Origin: Siphonodentalium dalli
Lineage: Eukaryota; Mollusca; Scaphopoda; Gadilida; Siphonodentaliidae
Length of the DNA stretch: 64,000 bases
Direction of reading: 5' to 3'
Assembly (NCBI GenBank): GCA_032622095.1
Contig: CP136061.1
Span: 6,832,734-6,896,733 of the forward strand
In this document: in pieces, positions 44,001 to 55,439 of the stretch
Numbering within the stretch: position 1 is the stretch's first letter
Layout of the letters: every line of letters starts with the position of its first letter
Program-made: the position numbers and the translations under genes
The notes under the pieces: generated by a model
The model's database searches: none
Told to the model about the DNA's origin: nothing
What the model saw: only the letters and a program-made list of their open reading frames with translations

Positions 44001-44691
44001 CCCCCCAGCCTGGTAGATCATGCCATGAATATCTACTCTGGCGGCTAACGTCAGTTGAGATCATATTCCACAAGTACAGAACCTCAGACATTTTTTAAGT
44101 TTTGACAGGGAACCTTAAATAAAGTTGGAAAATATAATGCAGGGAATATTTTTCTTATTTATTATCTGTTTTTTAATAATATACTTCACTGTTAGTGAAG
44201 GTCCCAACTCAAAATTGCACGATTTAAGTGACTTTGTGATCGCGTCGCTAACAATTATGGAATTTCTCCTGGGTAATTGATTCAATGTTTATTGCGATAT
44301 TGGCTCACAAAAGTCACAGAAAAGCATGCAATCTCGAGCTGGAACCTCCCACCAAACGTGAAGTAGATTATTATTATTGTTTATTATTGAGGAACAAGTA
44401 TTAACAAAGAAATATATTCCCTGCCTTGTTTGTTCAATGTTATAAAGATCCCTGTCAGAACATCAAAAAGTCATTGAACTGGGTGAAATATGATCTCTAC
44501 GGGCATTGGCCAGAGTAGGACTTTGCGACATGATCCATATCTCAGACGATGTGTGTGCCATAGTTGTGTGTGCGGTATAATGATGCCTTCAATCTACAGG
44601 TAGGTACACATAGTACACATGGCATTAAATGTGGTCAAAAATAGTTTTTGTGCTCTTTTCGTATGATTGTCTCATTTTTTGGTGCTACTAG
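44001..44691. repeat. Spacer holding a single-copy relative of the 46.3-kb satellite unit
   Basis: About 44150-44240 reads TTTTTAATAATATACTTCAC, GTGAAGGTCCCAACTCAAAA and TTGCACGATTTAAGTGAC. That is one diverged satellite unit plus its left flank (compare 46245-46325). The rest is unique. Confidence 0.75.
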
Positions 44692-44899
44692 TACATTAAT
44701 GCCCTAAATAATCTGACTCCTTAACCACAACAGAATTATGGGTAATTTTTCAGAATTTAGTTGGAAATATGGCATGTTGTTCAGTTGTGTTGTTGAGAGC
44801 TTTCCGGTGAATGGCAAAATGCCATATTTCTGACTAAATCCTGAAAAATTACCCATAATTCTGTGTGGTAAGGAGTCGATTAATTAGGGAATTACTGTA
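44692..44899. mobile_element. Family A foldback MITE, copy 14 (diverged)
   Basis: TACATTAATGCCC on the left and GGGAATTACTGTA on the right. Arms carry many changes and the centre is altered (TTGTTCAGTTGTGTTGTTGA), so this is an older copy. Confidence 0.9.
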
Positions 44900-45060
44900 T
44901 GTATTACATGTACCTAAATACAATTTAAGAAAAGAGAGTGTCAAATGTAAAAGCAGCTGTGCTATGCTTACACTGTTAATCTCCTACATGTACTTAGTTT
45001 ACCCAATAATAACAAAATAGTTTGAATTTCAAAAATAGCAGTGTTATATATATGCTAAGT
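44900..45060. repeat. Segment duplicated across a B element
   Basis: ACATGTACTTAGTTTACC and TCAAAAATAGCAGTGTTAT occur here and again at about 45480-45545, on the other side of the B element. Confidence 0.75.
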
Positions 45061-45479
45061 CAACCTGAATTGTATCTGACATTTGCAGAATGAGTTCCAC
45101 AGAGGATGAATTTGGTAACACTATCCGTCACAGCAGGCTAGCATCACCAAATTCACCCTCTAGGGACCTCATTATGCTTAGGCCTCAACTGCTATGGGAG
45201 ACCTAGGATCAGATTGGAGTTCCCTGGTTAAAGTTGGTGATGTATCCCCATTTGTCACCTCGATTATGAATTTTATCTTCTGCAAATTTAGGGGATATAG
45301 AAACTCAACTAAAAACATTTCAGACAATAAATACTTCCCAGAAGATGAGGTCTAATCAGAATGAGGTCCGCAGAGAGTGAATTTTGTGATGATAGCCCGC
45401 TGTGCGGAATAATGTCACTAAATTCACCCTTTGGGGACCTCATTCTGCAAATGTCAGACACACTATTTGCTGAGGCTTG
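45061..45479. mobile_element. Family B element, long form
   Basis: The left end is eroded (CAACCTGAATTGTATCTGAC); both palindromes and the core are present; the right end is CACTATTTGCTGAGGCTTG. It separates two copies of an 80-bp segment. Confidence 0.9.
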
Positions 45480-45572
45480 TACATGTACTTAGTTGACCGA
45501 AATATATAAAAAAAAGTTTCAATCTCAAAAATAGCAGTGTTATGCTGCTAATCTGCTACTTAATTTTTTTAA

Positions 45573-45923
45573 CCCTTTACCCAACAAAACGGCCAAAACC
45601 GGCCAAATAAAGCTTCAACAGCCTAAAATATCTTCGGTCTGTCTCAATAGAACCATACAAATATGGATATCATTGGAACCGGCTCCTTGACCACATTGTG
45701 ATAGTTACAGTTATGCCCTGTGCCAATGCATTCTCTTATATATGCGAGTCGACCATAGGTCGCCTCGCATATATAAGAGAATGCATTGGCCTAAAAACAA
45801 TCTTTTTTAAAAACTTTTTACCTTTTTTCTTACGTTCTTTAACAATTTTATAATTTTTAATGTGTTAAGCCAATGCATTCTCTTATATATGCGAGGCGAC
45901 CTATGGTCGACTCGCATATATAG
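45573..45923. mobile_element. Family C TTAA element, reverse orientation, truncated (copy 6)
   Basis: It begins CCCTTTACCCAACAAAACGG after TTAA (45569-45572). It is complete through the first hairpin met (about 45721-45789) and stops within the second (GACTCGCATATATA, about 45923). Unrelated DNA with GGTCAGGTCAGACACG follows. Confidence 0.93.
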
Positions 45924-46081
45924 GTCAGGTCAGACACGCACTTACCTGTATTATGGTTGCCCATAAAATCATAATTATGGGATGCAGTTTTTATGGATGC
46001 GTGAGTGCATGAGTTCTTACAGATAATGTTATGAATCACTAAGGCTGGCTACGCCTGTAGATTTATAAACCTGGCAACTCA

Positions 46082-46194
46082 ATGAGAGCTTTCCGATGAA
46101 TGGCAACAAGCCATATTTCCGACTAAATCCTGAAAAATTACCCATAATTCTGTTGTGGTTAAGGATTGAGTCGATTAATTAGAGCATTACTGTA
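46082..46194. mobile_element. Family A MITE, right half only (copy 15)
   Basis: It starts at the hairpin centre (CTCAATGAGAGCTTTCC) and ends GCATTACTGTA; no left arm precedes it. Confidence 0.9.
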
Positions 46195-46272
46195 TTTGAT
46201 GTTATGTTTGTGTACATTTGTTAAAATTAAGACAGGTAATATATTTCTTCGTTGATAACTGTTTGTTAATAA

Positions 46273-47554
46273 TGTATTTCACAGTAGGTGAAGATCCCAT
46301 TTGAGATTGCATGATTTAGGTGACTGTATTTCACAGTAGGTGAAGGTCCCATTTGAGATTGCATGATTTAGGTGACTGTATTTCACAGTAGGTGAAGATC
46401 CCACCTTGAGATTACATGATTTAGGTGACTGTATTTCACAGTAGGTGAAGGTCCCAGCTTGAGATTACATGATTTAGGTGACTGTATTTCACAGTAGGTG
46501 AAGGTCCCAGCTTGAGATTGCATGATTTAGGTGACTGTATTTCACAGTAGGTGAAGTTCCCAGCTTGAGATTGCATGATTTAGGTGACTGTATTTCACAG
46601 TAGATGAAGGTCCCAGCTTGAGATTGCATGATTTAGGTGACTGTATTTCACAGTAGGTGAAGGTCCCAGCTTGAGATTGCATGATTTAGGTGACTGTATT
46701 TCACAGTAGGTGAAGGTCCCAGCTTGAGATTGCATGATTTAGGTGACTATTTCACAGTAGGTGAAGGTCCCACCTTGAGATTGCATGATTTAGGTGACTG
46801 TATTTCACAGTAGGTGAAGGTCACAGCTTGAGATTGCATGATTTAGGTGACTGTATTTCACAGTAGGTGAAGGTCCCAGCTTGAGATTGCATGATTTAGG
46901 TGACTGTATTTCACAGTAGGTGAAGGTCCCAGTTTGAGATTGCATGATTTAGGTGACTGTATTTCACAGTAGGTGAAGGTCCCAGCTTGAGATTGCATGA
47001 TTTAGGTGACTGTATTTCACAGTAGGTGAAGGTCCCACCTTGAGATTGCATGATTTAGGTGACTATTTCACAGTAGGTGAAGGTCCCACCTTGAGATTGC
47101 ATGATTTAGGTGACTGTATTTCACAGTAGGTGAAAGCCCAGCTTGAGATTGCATGATTTAGGTGACTATTTCACAGTAGGTGAAGGTCCCAGCTTGAGAT
47201 TGCATGATTTAGGTGACTGTATTTCACAGGTGAAGGTCCCAGCTTGAGATTGCATGATTTAGGTGACTATTTCACAGTAGGTGAAGGTCCCAGCTTGAGA
47301 TTGCATGATTTAGGTGACTGTATTTCACAGTAGGTGAAGGTCCCAGCTTGAGATTGCATGATTTAGGTGACTATTTCACAGTAGGTGAAGGTCCCAGCTT
47401 GAGATTGCATGATTTAGGTGACTATTTCACAGTAGGTGAAGGTCCCAGCTTGAGATTGCATGATTTAGGTGACTGTATTTCACAGTAGGTGAAGGTCCCA
47501 CCTTGAGATTGCGTGATTTAGGTGACTGTATTTCACAGTAGGTGAAGGTCCCAG
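46273..47554. repeat. Satellite array, 53-bp unit (51-bp variant), about 25 copies
   Basis: The unit contains GTATTTCACAGTAGGTGAAG, GTCCCAGCTTGAGATTGCAT and GATTTAGGTGACT. A variant lacking GT in ACTGTATTTCAC recurs in blocks in the second half, showing unit-to-unit spread. The left flank is shared with the single-copy relative at 44150-44240. Confidence 0.97.
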
Positions 47555-47899
47555 ATCAAACACAAAAAACTATATGTATTATGTTTATTATATGCGCCTT
47601 ATTAATGCTTAAAGTTGCTAAATTATGCAGCATTTTCATTTTTAATAGTACAACAAATTGAACAATACTCTGAAAGAAACAACTGGCTGACCTGCATTCG
47701 CACTCGCGTAAACCCGTTATGGAGCCCCAAACTCGCGTAAACTACTGGCTGACTTGCATTCGCACTCGCGTAAACTGCTGGGAAGCTACAGTGAAATAAC
47801 AAAATCTTCTACAGTGAAATAACAAAATCTACGTTTCAGTAAATTTCCGCTATTTTATAGGCAAGCATATAATATATGTGTGTTCTTATATATTTGCAG
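47555..47899. repeat. Spacer with small duplications and a G remnant
   Basis: TGCATTCGCACTCGCGTAAA occurs twice (about 47693-47775) around a remnant CGTTATGGAGCCCCA. TACAGTGAAATAACAAAATC occurs twice (about 47788-47830). Confidence 0.75.
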
Positions 47900-48090
47900 G
47901 TGATTCTTTATGTAAGAGAAGTCCACCTCCACCATATGAGAACCGAGAGTCACCCGGAAAAGAGCTGCCATCAAAAATCACTCAAGCATGACAGAATAAA
48001 GGACCATCAGGACCTATCGCATGCTCTCAACTATGACAAGGATCACGCGGCAAGACTTGAAAACACCAAGAAGTGTACCGGCACACAAAC
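47900..48090 (+). CDS. Candidate internal or terminal exon, unknown protein
   Basis: It is bounded by an acceptor (TTCTTATATATTTGCAG|G, 47899/47900) and a strong donor (ACAAAC|GTAAGT, 48090/48091), 191 bp. One frame is open throughout (phase 0 in) and its third codon positions are clearly richer in G/C than the surrounding DNA; that peptide is rich in His, Lys and Asp. A second frame, in phase with the donor at 29360, reads Asp-Ser-Leu-Cys-Lys, then RSPPPPYENRESPGKELPSK, and stops at TGA after about 29 codons. It contains a PPPPY (PPxY-like) motif. Which frame is real cannot be decided here, and I recognise no domain. Confidence 0.42.
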
Positions 48091-48649
48091 GTAAGTAATA
48101 CTAACATGTTACATGTAATACTAATATGTTATTTCACATACAATTCTTAGTCAATTATAGCATTCCACCAGGGGGTGTCCGGAATAAAAAATTCAGGCAC
48201 GTAGGATGATCTTTTTACCTTTGGCCATTTTTTAGACCCACACATCCCTCATCTTTAATTATAATTTTTCCGTTTTAGCAAGTTTTTTCTTGACCACTTT
48301 TCGACACCCCCCCTCCCCCCCCCCCCCACCCCCCCCCCCCCCAGAAACAAAATCAAAATTTCTGGGAAGAATATTATAATTTTTACCACTTACTGTCTGT
48401 GTCCTTTTAACTACCTATTAGAGGTGTATTTGATTAGCCTATTAGAGGTGTATTTGATTAGCCTATTTTGATATGGCAGTGATTGCTTGTGCAATGTGTC
48501 CTTGCAGTTATGTTTGGAGTGACCTAGATTGACATATACCAGTACCAGCTATTTAGTAATTTTTGCAACATGATCATGCAATCTATAGTTTTGATGTTGA
48601 AATTACATTATCTGTAAGTTTTAAAGACATATTATGGACTTGTTCGAGT
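48091..48649. repeat. Spacer with C-rich tract and a 25-bp duplication
   Basis: A C-rich run lies at about 48306-48342. TTAGAGGTGTATTTGATTAG occurs twice at about 48418-48465. No gene is recognised. Confidence 0.7.
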
Positions 48650-48830
48650 TCGTGAATCTGATAAGTTGACAACCTGGAGAATGTAGCATTCTACAAACAT
48701 CGCTGAAAATTTCAAAGAAATCGACCATACCACTCAATAGAAAACATCATCAAAACTACGCTAAATTGTAAATATTTACATTGGATTTGGGACGCAACAA
48801 TCGGCAACAAACAAACACAAATGAATTTGC
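48650..48830 (-). repeat. Dispersed repeat X, copy 3 (reverse)
   Basis: The complement matches copies 1 and 2: GTAAATATTTACAAT, TTTTCTATTGAGTGGTA, AATTTTCAGCGATG and GTAGAATGCTACATTC in the same order. Confidence 0.8.
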
Positions 48831-48953
48831 CATTCCAGACTCAGTGCAGTGTGTCACATCACTTTAAGACCAAAAATAGTTGAAAACTATGGAGGAAATT
48901 TTTGTTGGGGCTGTGGAAAAAAATGTCAAAGGCATATCCCTAAAGTCTGAGCC

Positions 48954-48987
48954 GGGGGGGGGGGGGGGGGGGCGGGGGGGGGGGGGG
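48954..48987. repeat. G run interrupted by one C
   Basis: 19 G, one C, 14 G. Such a tract may form G-quadruplex structure and is prone to sequencing error. Confidence 0.9.
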
Positions 48988-49898
48988 TCCCCCTGTTGAT
49001 GGTGTATCTAGGGTATCTCCCCCTAGAAAAATTTGGAAAATCCATTGCATTGCGAGCTAATCTAGGGCTCTCGGAGTCAGTATTTTGAATTTTACTGAGA
49101 GGTCAATTTGATCAAGTTTCTCAAGTGTAACTTTGGATTTTTTTTAGATATGTATGGGATTGGAAATGCTATAAGTTATTGTCAGATATCTTTTGGTTCA
49201 ATAGATTATGCTTATCCTGCTTGAAATGAGACTTAGCATTATCACTCTAATTCATATAATGGGCTATTTTATAAATTTCAATTGAGAGACACATATACAC
49301 ATGTATATACTAGTAGTGCAGAAACAATGTCTATTAGTTAGTAATTACTAAGTAATTAGTACTAATCTCTATGTTAATTATTCATTTGGTATTATGAGAT
49401 CCCACCTGATAACCAGGTTGATTTGATCAAATTGTCACTGTTCCTGTAATCGTGTTGTGTAATTTCGCTTGAATTTGATTGAATACTAAAGTCTGAAGGC
49501 TGAACTATTTGGAGTTTTCACAGATGAAAGCCAGATAGAACCAAACATTCTTTACAGTATGATGCCAACTGTTTAAAACTTAAATCTTTTTGTAAACTTA
49601 AATGTCTTATGTCAATATATATAAAAAAAAAATGTTGTGTATCTTGTTATGATATGAATTGGGCCTCAATTGAAGAAAAAAAAAAAGTTTTTGTTTTGTT
49701 TTGTTAAATTTTAAATATTGTTTTGTTTTTTTGGTGCCTGGAGTTTGGGTGCCCAATCCGGTAAACGGTATGAAAACCGCCTGTATATGTCCCTGTTGAC
49801 ACCCCCCTGATACTGTAGGTAAAATACACAGATAGAAAGACACAAATGAGTGAAGAACTGGTTAAAGTTATTGAATGAGTTGTGTGTACATGTATTTC
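48988..49898. other. Unique spacer
   Basis: T-rich stretches at about 49660-49735; otherwise no repeat family or gene recognised. Confidence 0.5.
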
Positions 49899-49950
49899 AT
49901 TTGCAGAATGAGGTCCCCAGAGGGTGAATTTAGTGACGCTATCCCACACT
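49899..49950. mobile_element. Family B arm fragment
   Basis: CATTTGCAGAATGAGG through TTTAGTGACGCTATCCC only. Confidence 0.85.
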
Positions 49951-50207
49951 TATCATGTTGATGAATATCACACCCCCACATAGCATGTTGATGAATATCG
50001 TAAAGAGTAGGACAGTACACAACTCATTTAACCTGTGCGGTATACCTATCGTTATTTAATAGCTACAGGCGATATAAAATGTGGTAGTTGGCCACCAAAA
50101 TATTGAATGTCTGCCAAGTGCATTGAAAAGGACATTACTTCGTAAGAAGTGTGCTAGGATGAGTCATGGTTTTGTCTCAGAGAACATACACCTCAACCAT
50201 GTATAGG

Positions 50208-50419
50208 CGAGCCTTGAAATAGGGTGTCTTGTCATTTGCAGAATGAGGTCCCCAGAGGGTGAATTTAGTGATGCCACCCCGCATAGCCAGGCTAGCATCA
50301 CCAAATTCACCCTCTGGGGTGAATTTGGTGATGCTAGCCCGCTATGCGGGGTAGCATCACTAAATTCACCCTCTGGGGACCTCATTCTGCAAATGACAGA
50401 CACACTATTTCAAGGCTTG
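50208..50419. mobile_element. Family B element, double palindrome with deleted linker, near-perfect TSD
   Basis: Ends CGAGCCTTGAAATAGGGTGT and ACACTATTTCAAGGCTTG. Flanks TGTATAGG and TGTATAGT match at 7 of 8 positions. The linker and adjoining arms are lost, so the second palindrome starts directly after CACCCTCTGGGG. Confidence 0.93.
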
Positions 50420-50646
50420 TGTATAGTTTATAAACATAGACCTCAACCATTGTATAGGTTATACGCGACAGACTTAACTTTCACAATGTATAGTGTGACC
50501 CCACCGATGACCTTTTTGACGGAACAGTTGGAGATTGAATATATTATCACAGTATCTTGTGTCTGAAGTTTGAAATGAATTAATGTCTCTCCGTTACATT
50601 TGGCAGTTCCCATGGGATGGTCCTCTTATTGTCTGGTGCATGCATC

Positions 50647-50797
50647 CAAGCCTTGAAATAGTGTGTCTGTCATTTGCAGAATGAGGTCCCCAGAGGGTGA
50701 ATTTGGTGATGCTAGCCCGCTATGCTGGGTAGCATCACTAAATTCACCCTCTGGGGACCTCATTCTGCAAATGACAGGCGCACTATTTCAAGGCTTG
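50647..50797. mobile_element. Family B element, short form, near-perfect TSD
   Basis: A 151-bp single palindrome. Flanks CATGCATC and GATGCATC match at 7 of 8 positions. The arms pair almost end to end. Confidence 0.94.
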
Positions 50798-50823
50798 GAT
50801 GCATCCTGTCTGGGTTAACAATC

Positions 50824-53800
50824 TTAACCCTTTCTATATAAAGCGTCAATGATGAGTAGTTATCCCATAGGGATCCCCAAACAAACAGATGAATGTACTG
50901 CTGAGTGGACGTCTGCTCACCGTTAAGTGGGGCTCACTATGGGTTAAATCATCATTGATGAGTAGTTATCCCATAGGGATCCCCAAACAAACAGATGAAT
51001 GTACTGCTGAGTGTCGTCTGCTCACCGTTCTGTGGGGCTCGCTATGGGTTAAAGCATCATTGATGAGTAGTTATCCCATAGGAAATGTTCAGATAATAAG
51101 TTTAATCCTTCTATATAAAGCGTCATTAATGAGTAGTTATGCCATAGGAAATGTTCAGCTAATAAGTTTAACCCTTTCTATACTGAAGCATTATTGATGA
51201 GTAGTTATCCCATAGTAAATGTTCAGATAATAAGTTAACCCTTTCTATACTAAAGCATCATTAATGAGTAGTTAACCCATAGGAAATGTTCAGATAATAA
51301 GTTTAACCCTTTCTATATAAAGCATCATTGATGAGAAGTTATCCAATAGGAAATGTTCAGATAATAAGTTTAACCCCTTTCTATACTAAAGCATCATTGA
51401 TGATTAGTTATCCCATAGGAAATGTTCAGATAATAAGTTTAACCCTTTCTATACTAATGTTTCATTGATGAGTAGTTATCCCATAGGGATCCCCAAACAA
51501 ACAGATGAATGTACTGCTGAGTGTCCGTCTGCTCACCATTCTGTGGGGCTCATTATGGGTTAAAAGCGTCATTGATGAGTAGTTATCCCATAGGAAAGTT
51601 CAGATAATAAGTTTAACACTTTCTATATAAAGCGTCATTGATGAGTAGTTATCCATAGGAAATGTTCAGATAATTAAGTTTAACCCTTTCTATTAAAGCA
51701 TCATTGATGAGTAGTTATCCCATAGGAAATGTTTAGATAATAAGTTAACCCTTTGTATATAAAGCATCATTGATGAGTAGTTATCCCATAGGAAATGTTT
51801 AGATAATAAGTTAACCCTTTCTATATAAAGCGTCATTGATGAGTAGTTATCCCATAGGAAATGTTCAGATAATAAGTTAACCCTTCTATATAAAACATTA
51901 TTGATGAGTAGTTATCACATAGGAAATGTTCAGATTATATGTTTAACCCTTTCTATGTAAGGCATCATTGATGAGTAGTTATTCCCATAGGAAATGTTCA
52001 GATAATAAGTTTAACCCTTTCTATACTAAAGCATCATTGTTGAGTAGTTATCCCATAGGAAATATTCAGATAATAAGTTTAACCCTTTGTATATAAAGCA
52101 TCATTGATGAGTAGTTATCCCATAGGAAATGTTTAGATAATAAGTTAACCCCTTTCTATATAAAGCGTCATTGATGAGTAGTTATCCCATAGGAAATGTT
52201 CAGATAATAAGTTAACCCTTTCTATATAAAACATTATTGATGAGTAGTTATCACATAGGAAATGTTCAGATAATAAGTTTAACCCTTTCTATACTAAAGC
52301 ATCATTGTTGAGTAGTTATCCCATAGGAAATGTTCAGATAATAAGTTAACCCTTTCTATATAAAACATTATTGATGAGTAGTTATCACATAGGAAATGTT
52401 CAGATAATAAGTTTAACCCCTTTCTATAACTAAAGCATCATTGTTGAGTAGTTATCCCATAGGAAATGTTCAGATAATAAGTTAACCCTTTCTATATAAA
52501 CATTATTGATGAGTAGTTATCACATAGGAAATGTTCAGATAATAAGTTTAACCCTTTATATACTAAAGCATCATTGATGAGTAGTTATCACATAGGGAAA
52601 TGTTCAGATAATATGTTTAACCCTTTGTATATAAAGCATCATTGATGAGTAGTTATCCCATAGGAAATGTTCAGATAATTAAGTTTAACCCTTTCTATTT
52701 AAAGCATCATTGATGAGTAGTTATCCCATAGGAAATGTTTAGATAATAAGTTAACCCTTTGTATATAAAGCATCATTGATGAGTAGTTATCCCATAGGAA
52801 ATGTTTAGATAATAAGTTAACCCTTTCTATATAAAGCATCATTGATGAGTAGTTATCCATAGGAAATGTTCAGATAATAAGTTAACCCTTTCTATATAAA
52901 ACATTATTGATGAGTAGTTATCACATAGGAAATGTTCAGATAATAAGTTTAACCCTTTCTATACTAAGCATCATTGTTGAGTAGTTATCCCATAGGAAAT
53001 GTTCAGATAATAAGTTTAACCCTTTGTATATAAAGCATCATTGATGAGTAGTTATCCCATAGGAACTGTTTAGATAATAAGTTAACCCTTTCTATATAAA
53101 GCATCATTGATGAGTAGTTATCCCATAGGAAATGTTCAGATAAAAAGTTAACCCTTTCTATATAAAGCGTCATTGATGAGTAGATATCCCATAGGAAATG
53201 TTCAGATAATAAGTTAACCCTTTCTATATAAAACATTATTGATGAGTAGTTATCACATAGGAAATGTTCAGATAATAAGTTTAACCCTTTCTATATAAAG
53301 CATCATTGATGAGTAGTTATCACATAGGAAATGTTCAGATAATATGTTTAAACCTCTTCTATGTAAAGCATCATTGATGAGTAGTTATCCCACAGGAAAT
53401 GTTCAGATAATAAGTTTAACCCTTTCTATATAAAGCGTCATTGATGAGTAGTTATCCCATAGGAAATGTTCAGATAATAAGTTAACCCTTTCTATATAAA
53501 GCGTCATTGATGAGTAGTTATCACATAGGAAATGTTCAGATAATAAGTTTAACCCTTTCTATATAAAGCGTCATTGATGAGTAGTTATCACATAGGAAAT
53601 GTTCAGATAATATGTTTAACCCCTTTCTGTATAAAGCATCATTGATGAGTAGTTATCACATAGGAAATGTTCAGATAATATGTTTAACCCTTTCTGTATA
53701 AAGCGTCATTGATGAGTAGTTATCACATAGGAAATGTTCAGATAATAAGTTAACCCTTTCTATATAAAGCGTCATTGATGAGTAGTTATCACATAGGAAA

Positions 53801-54801
53801 TGTTCAGATAATAAGTTAACCCTTTCTATATAAAACATTATTGATGAGTAGTTATCACATAGGAAATGTTCAGATAATAAGTTTAAACCCTTTCTATATA
53901 AAGCGTCATTGATGAGTAGTTATCACATAGGAAATGTTCAGATAATATGTTTAACCCTTTCTGTATAAAGCATCATTGATGAGTAGTTATCCCATAGGAA
54001 ATGTTCAGATAATATGTTTAACCCTTTCTATATAAAGCGTCATTGATGAGTAGTTATCCCATAGGAAATGTTCAGATAATAAGTTTAACCCGTTCTATAC
54101 TAAAGCATTATTGAAGAGTAGTTATCCTTAGGAAATATTCAGATAATATATTTAACCCTTTCTATACTAAAGCATCATTGATGAGTTGTTATCCAGTATG
54201 AAATGTTCAGACAATGAGTTTAACCCTTTCTATATAAAGCGTCATTGATGAGTAGTTATCCCATAGGAAATGTTCAGATAATAAGTTTAACGCTTTCTAT
54301 ACTAAAGCATCATTGATGAGTAGTTATCCCATAGGAAATGTTCAGATAATAAGTTTAACCCTTTCTATACTAAACCACCATTGATGAGTAGTTATCCCAT
54401 AGGAAATGTTCAGATAATAAGTTTAACCCTTTCTATATAAAGCATCATTGATGAGTAGTTATCCCATAGGAAATGTTCAGATAATAATTTTAACCCTTTC
54501 TATATAAAGCGTCATTGATGAGTAGTTATCCCATAGAAAATGTTCAGATAATAAGTTTAACCCTTTCTATATAAAGCGTGATTGATGAGTAGTTATCCCA
54601 TAGGAAATGTTCAGATAATAAGTTTAACCCTTTCTATATAAAGCGTCATTGATGAGTAGTTATCCCATAGGAAATGTTCAGATAATAAGTTTAACCCTTT
54701 CTATACTAAAGCATCATTGATGAGTAGTTATCCTTAGGAAATATTCAGATAATATATTTAACCCTTTATATACTAAACACTCATTGATGAGTAGTTATCC
54801 C
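50824..54801. repeat. Satellite array, about 66-bp unit, roughly 60 copies
   Basis: The unit contains TTAACCCTTTCTATATAAAG, CATTGATGAGTAGTTATCCC and ATAGGAAATGTTCAGATAAT. Variants (CCCATAGG or CACATAGG; GCGTC or GCATC; TATATAAA or TATACTAAA) cluster in blocks and recombine along the array. Three units near the left end carry a G hairpin in place of the AAATGTTCAG part. Confidence 0.97.
50864..51048. mobile_element. G-hairpin units inside the satellite (two adjacent)
   Basis: Hairpins at 50864-50943 and 50970-51048: CCCATAGGGATCCCC / GGGGCTCACTATGGG (or GCTCGCTATGGG) around a loop with GTCTGCTCACC. A third is at 51480-51559. Their outer arms (CCCATAG, CTATGGGTTAA) coincide with the CCCATAGG and TTAACCC parts of ordinary units. 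Confidence 0.88.
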
Positions 54802-55017
54802 AGTACTCCCTCCCCTCCCTACCCCTGCCTGCCCCCTTATAACCCCCTCCCCTCCCTACCCCTGCCTGCCCCTTATAACCCCATGTCCATAATAGTCTGA
54901 TGTGTGCATCCGGCCTGGACTTGTAAGAACAGCAATTTCTGCAGCTCCACTGAGTTGTTAGTAAATACCTAGTACTGCACCTGGTACTAATTACTTTGAA
55001 TCTTGGTACACTTGTAC
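54802..55017. repeat. Spacer with a pyrimidine-rich duplication
   Basis: CTCCCTACCCCTGCCTGCCC plus TTATAACCCC occurs twice (about 54812-54880); the rest is unique. Confidence 0.75.
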
Positions 55018-55021
55018 TTAA

Positions 55022-55418
55022 CCCTTTACCCAACAGAACGGCCCTGTGCCAATGCATTCTCTTATATATGCGAGTCGACCATACCCGGTAGGTCACCTCG
55101 CATATATAAGAGAATGCATTGGCTTAACACATATTAAAAATGATAAAATTGTCAAAGAATGTAGAAAAATATTATAAAAATTGTTAAAAAATGTAAGAAA
55201 AAAATGGTAAAAAGGTAAAAAATGGTAAAAAGTGTTGGTCGACTCGCATATATAAGAGAATGCATTGGCACAGGGCATAACTGTAACCATCACAATGTGG
55301 TCAATGAACCGGTTCCAATGATATCCATATTTGTATGGTGTTATTGAGACAGACCAAAGATATTTCAGGCCGTTGAAGCTTTATTTGGGCGTTTTTGGCC
55401 GTTTTGTTGGTTAAAGGG
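55022..55418. mobile_element. Family C TTAA element, copy 7
   Basis: TTAA at 55018-55021 and 55419-55422. The first hairpin has a short insertion at its centre (CCATACCCGGTAGGTCA). The second has lost its left arm (GTGTTGGTCGACTCGC). Confidence 0.95.
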
Positions 55419-55439
55419 TTAAAACAGTGGTTCAGCCTA

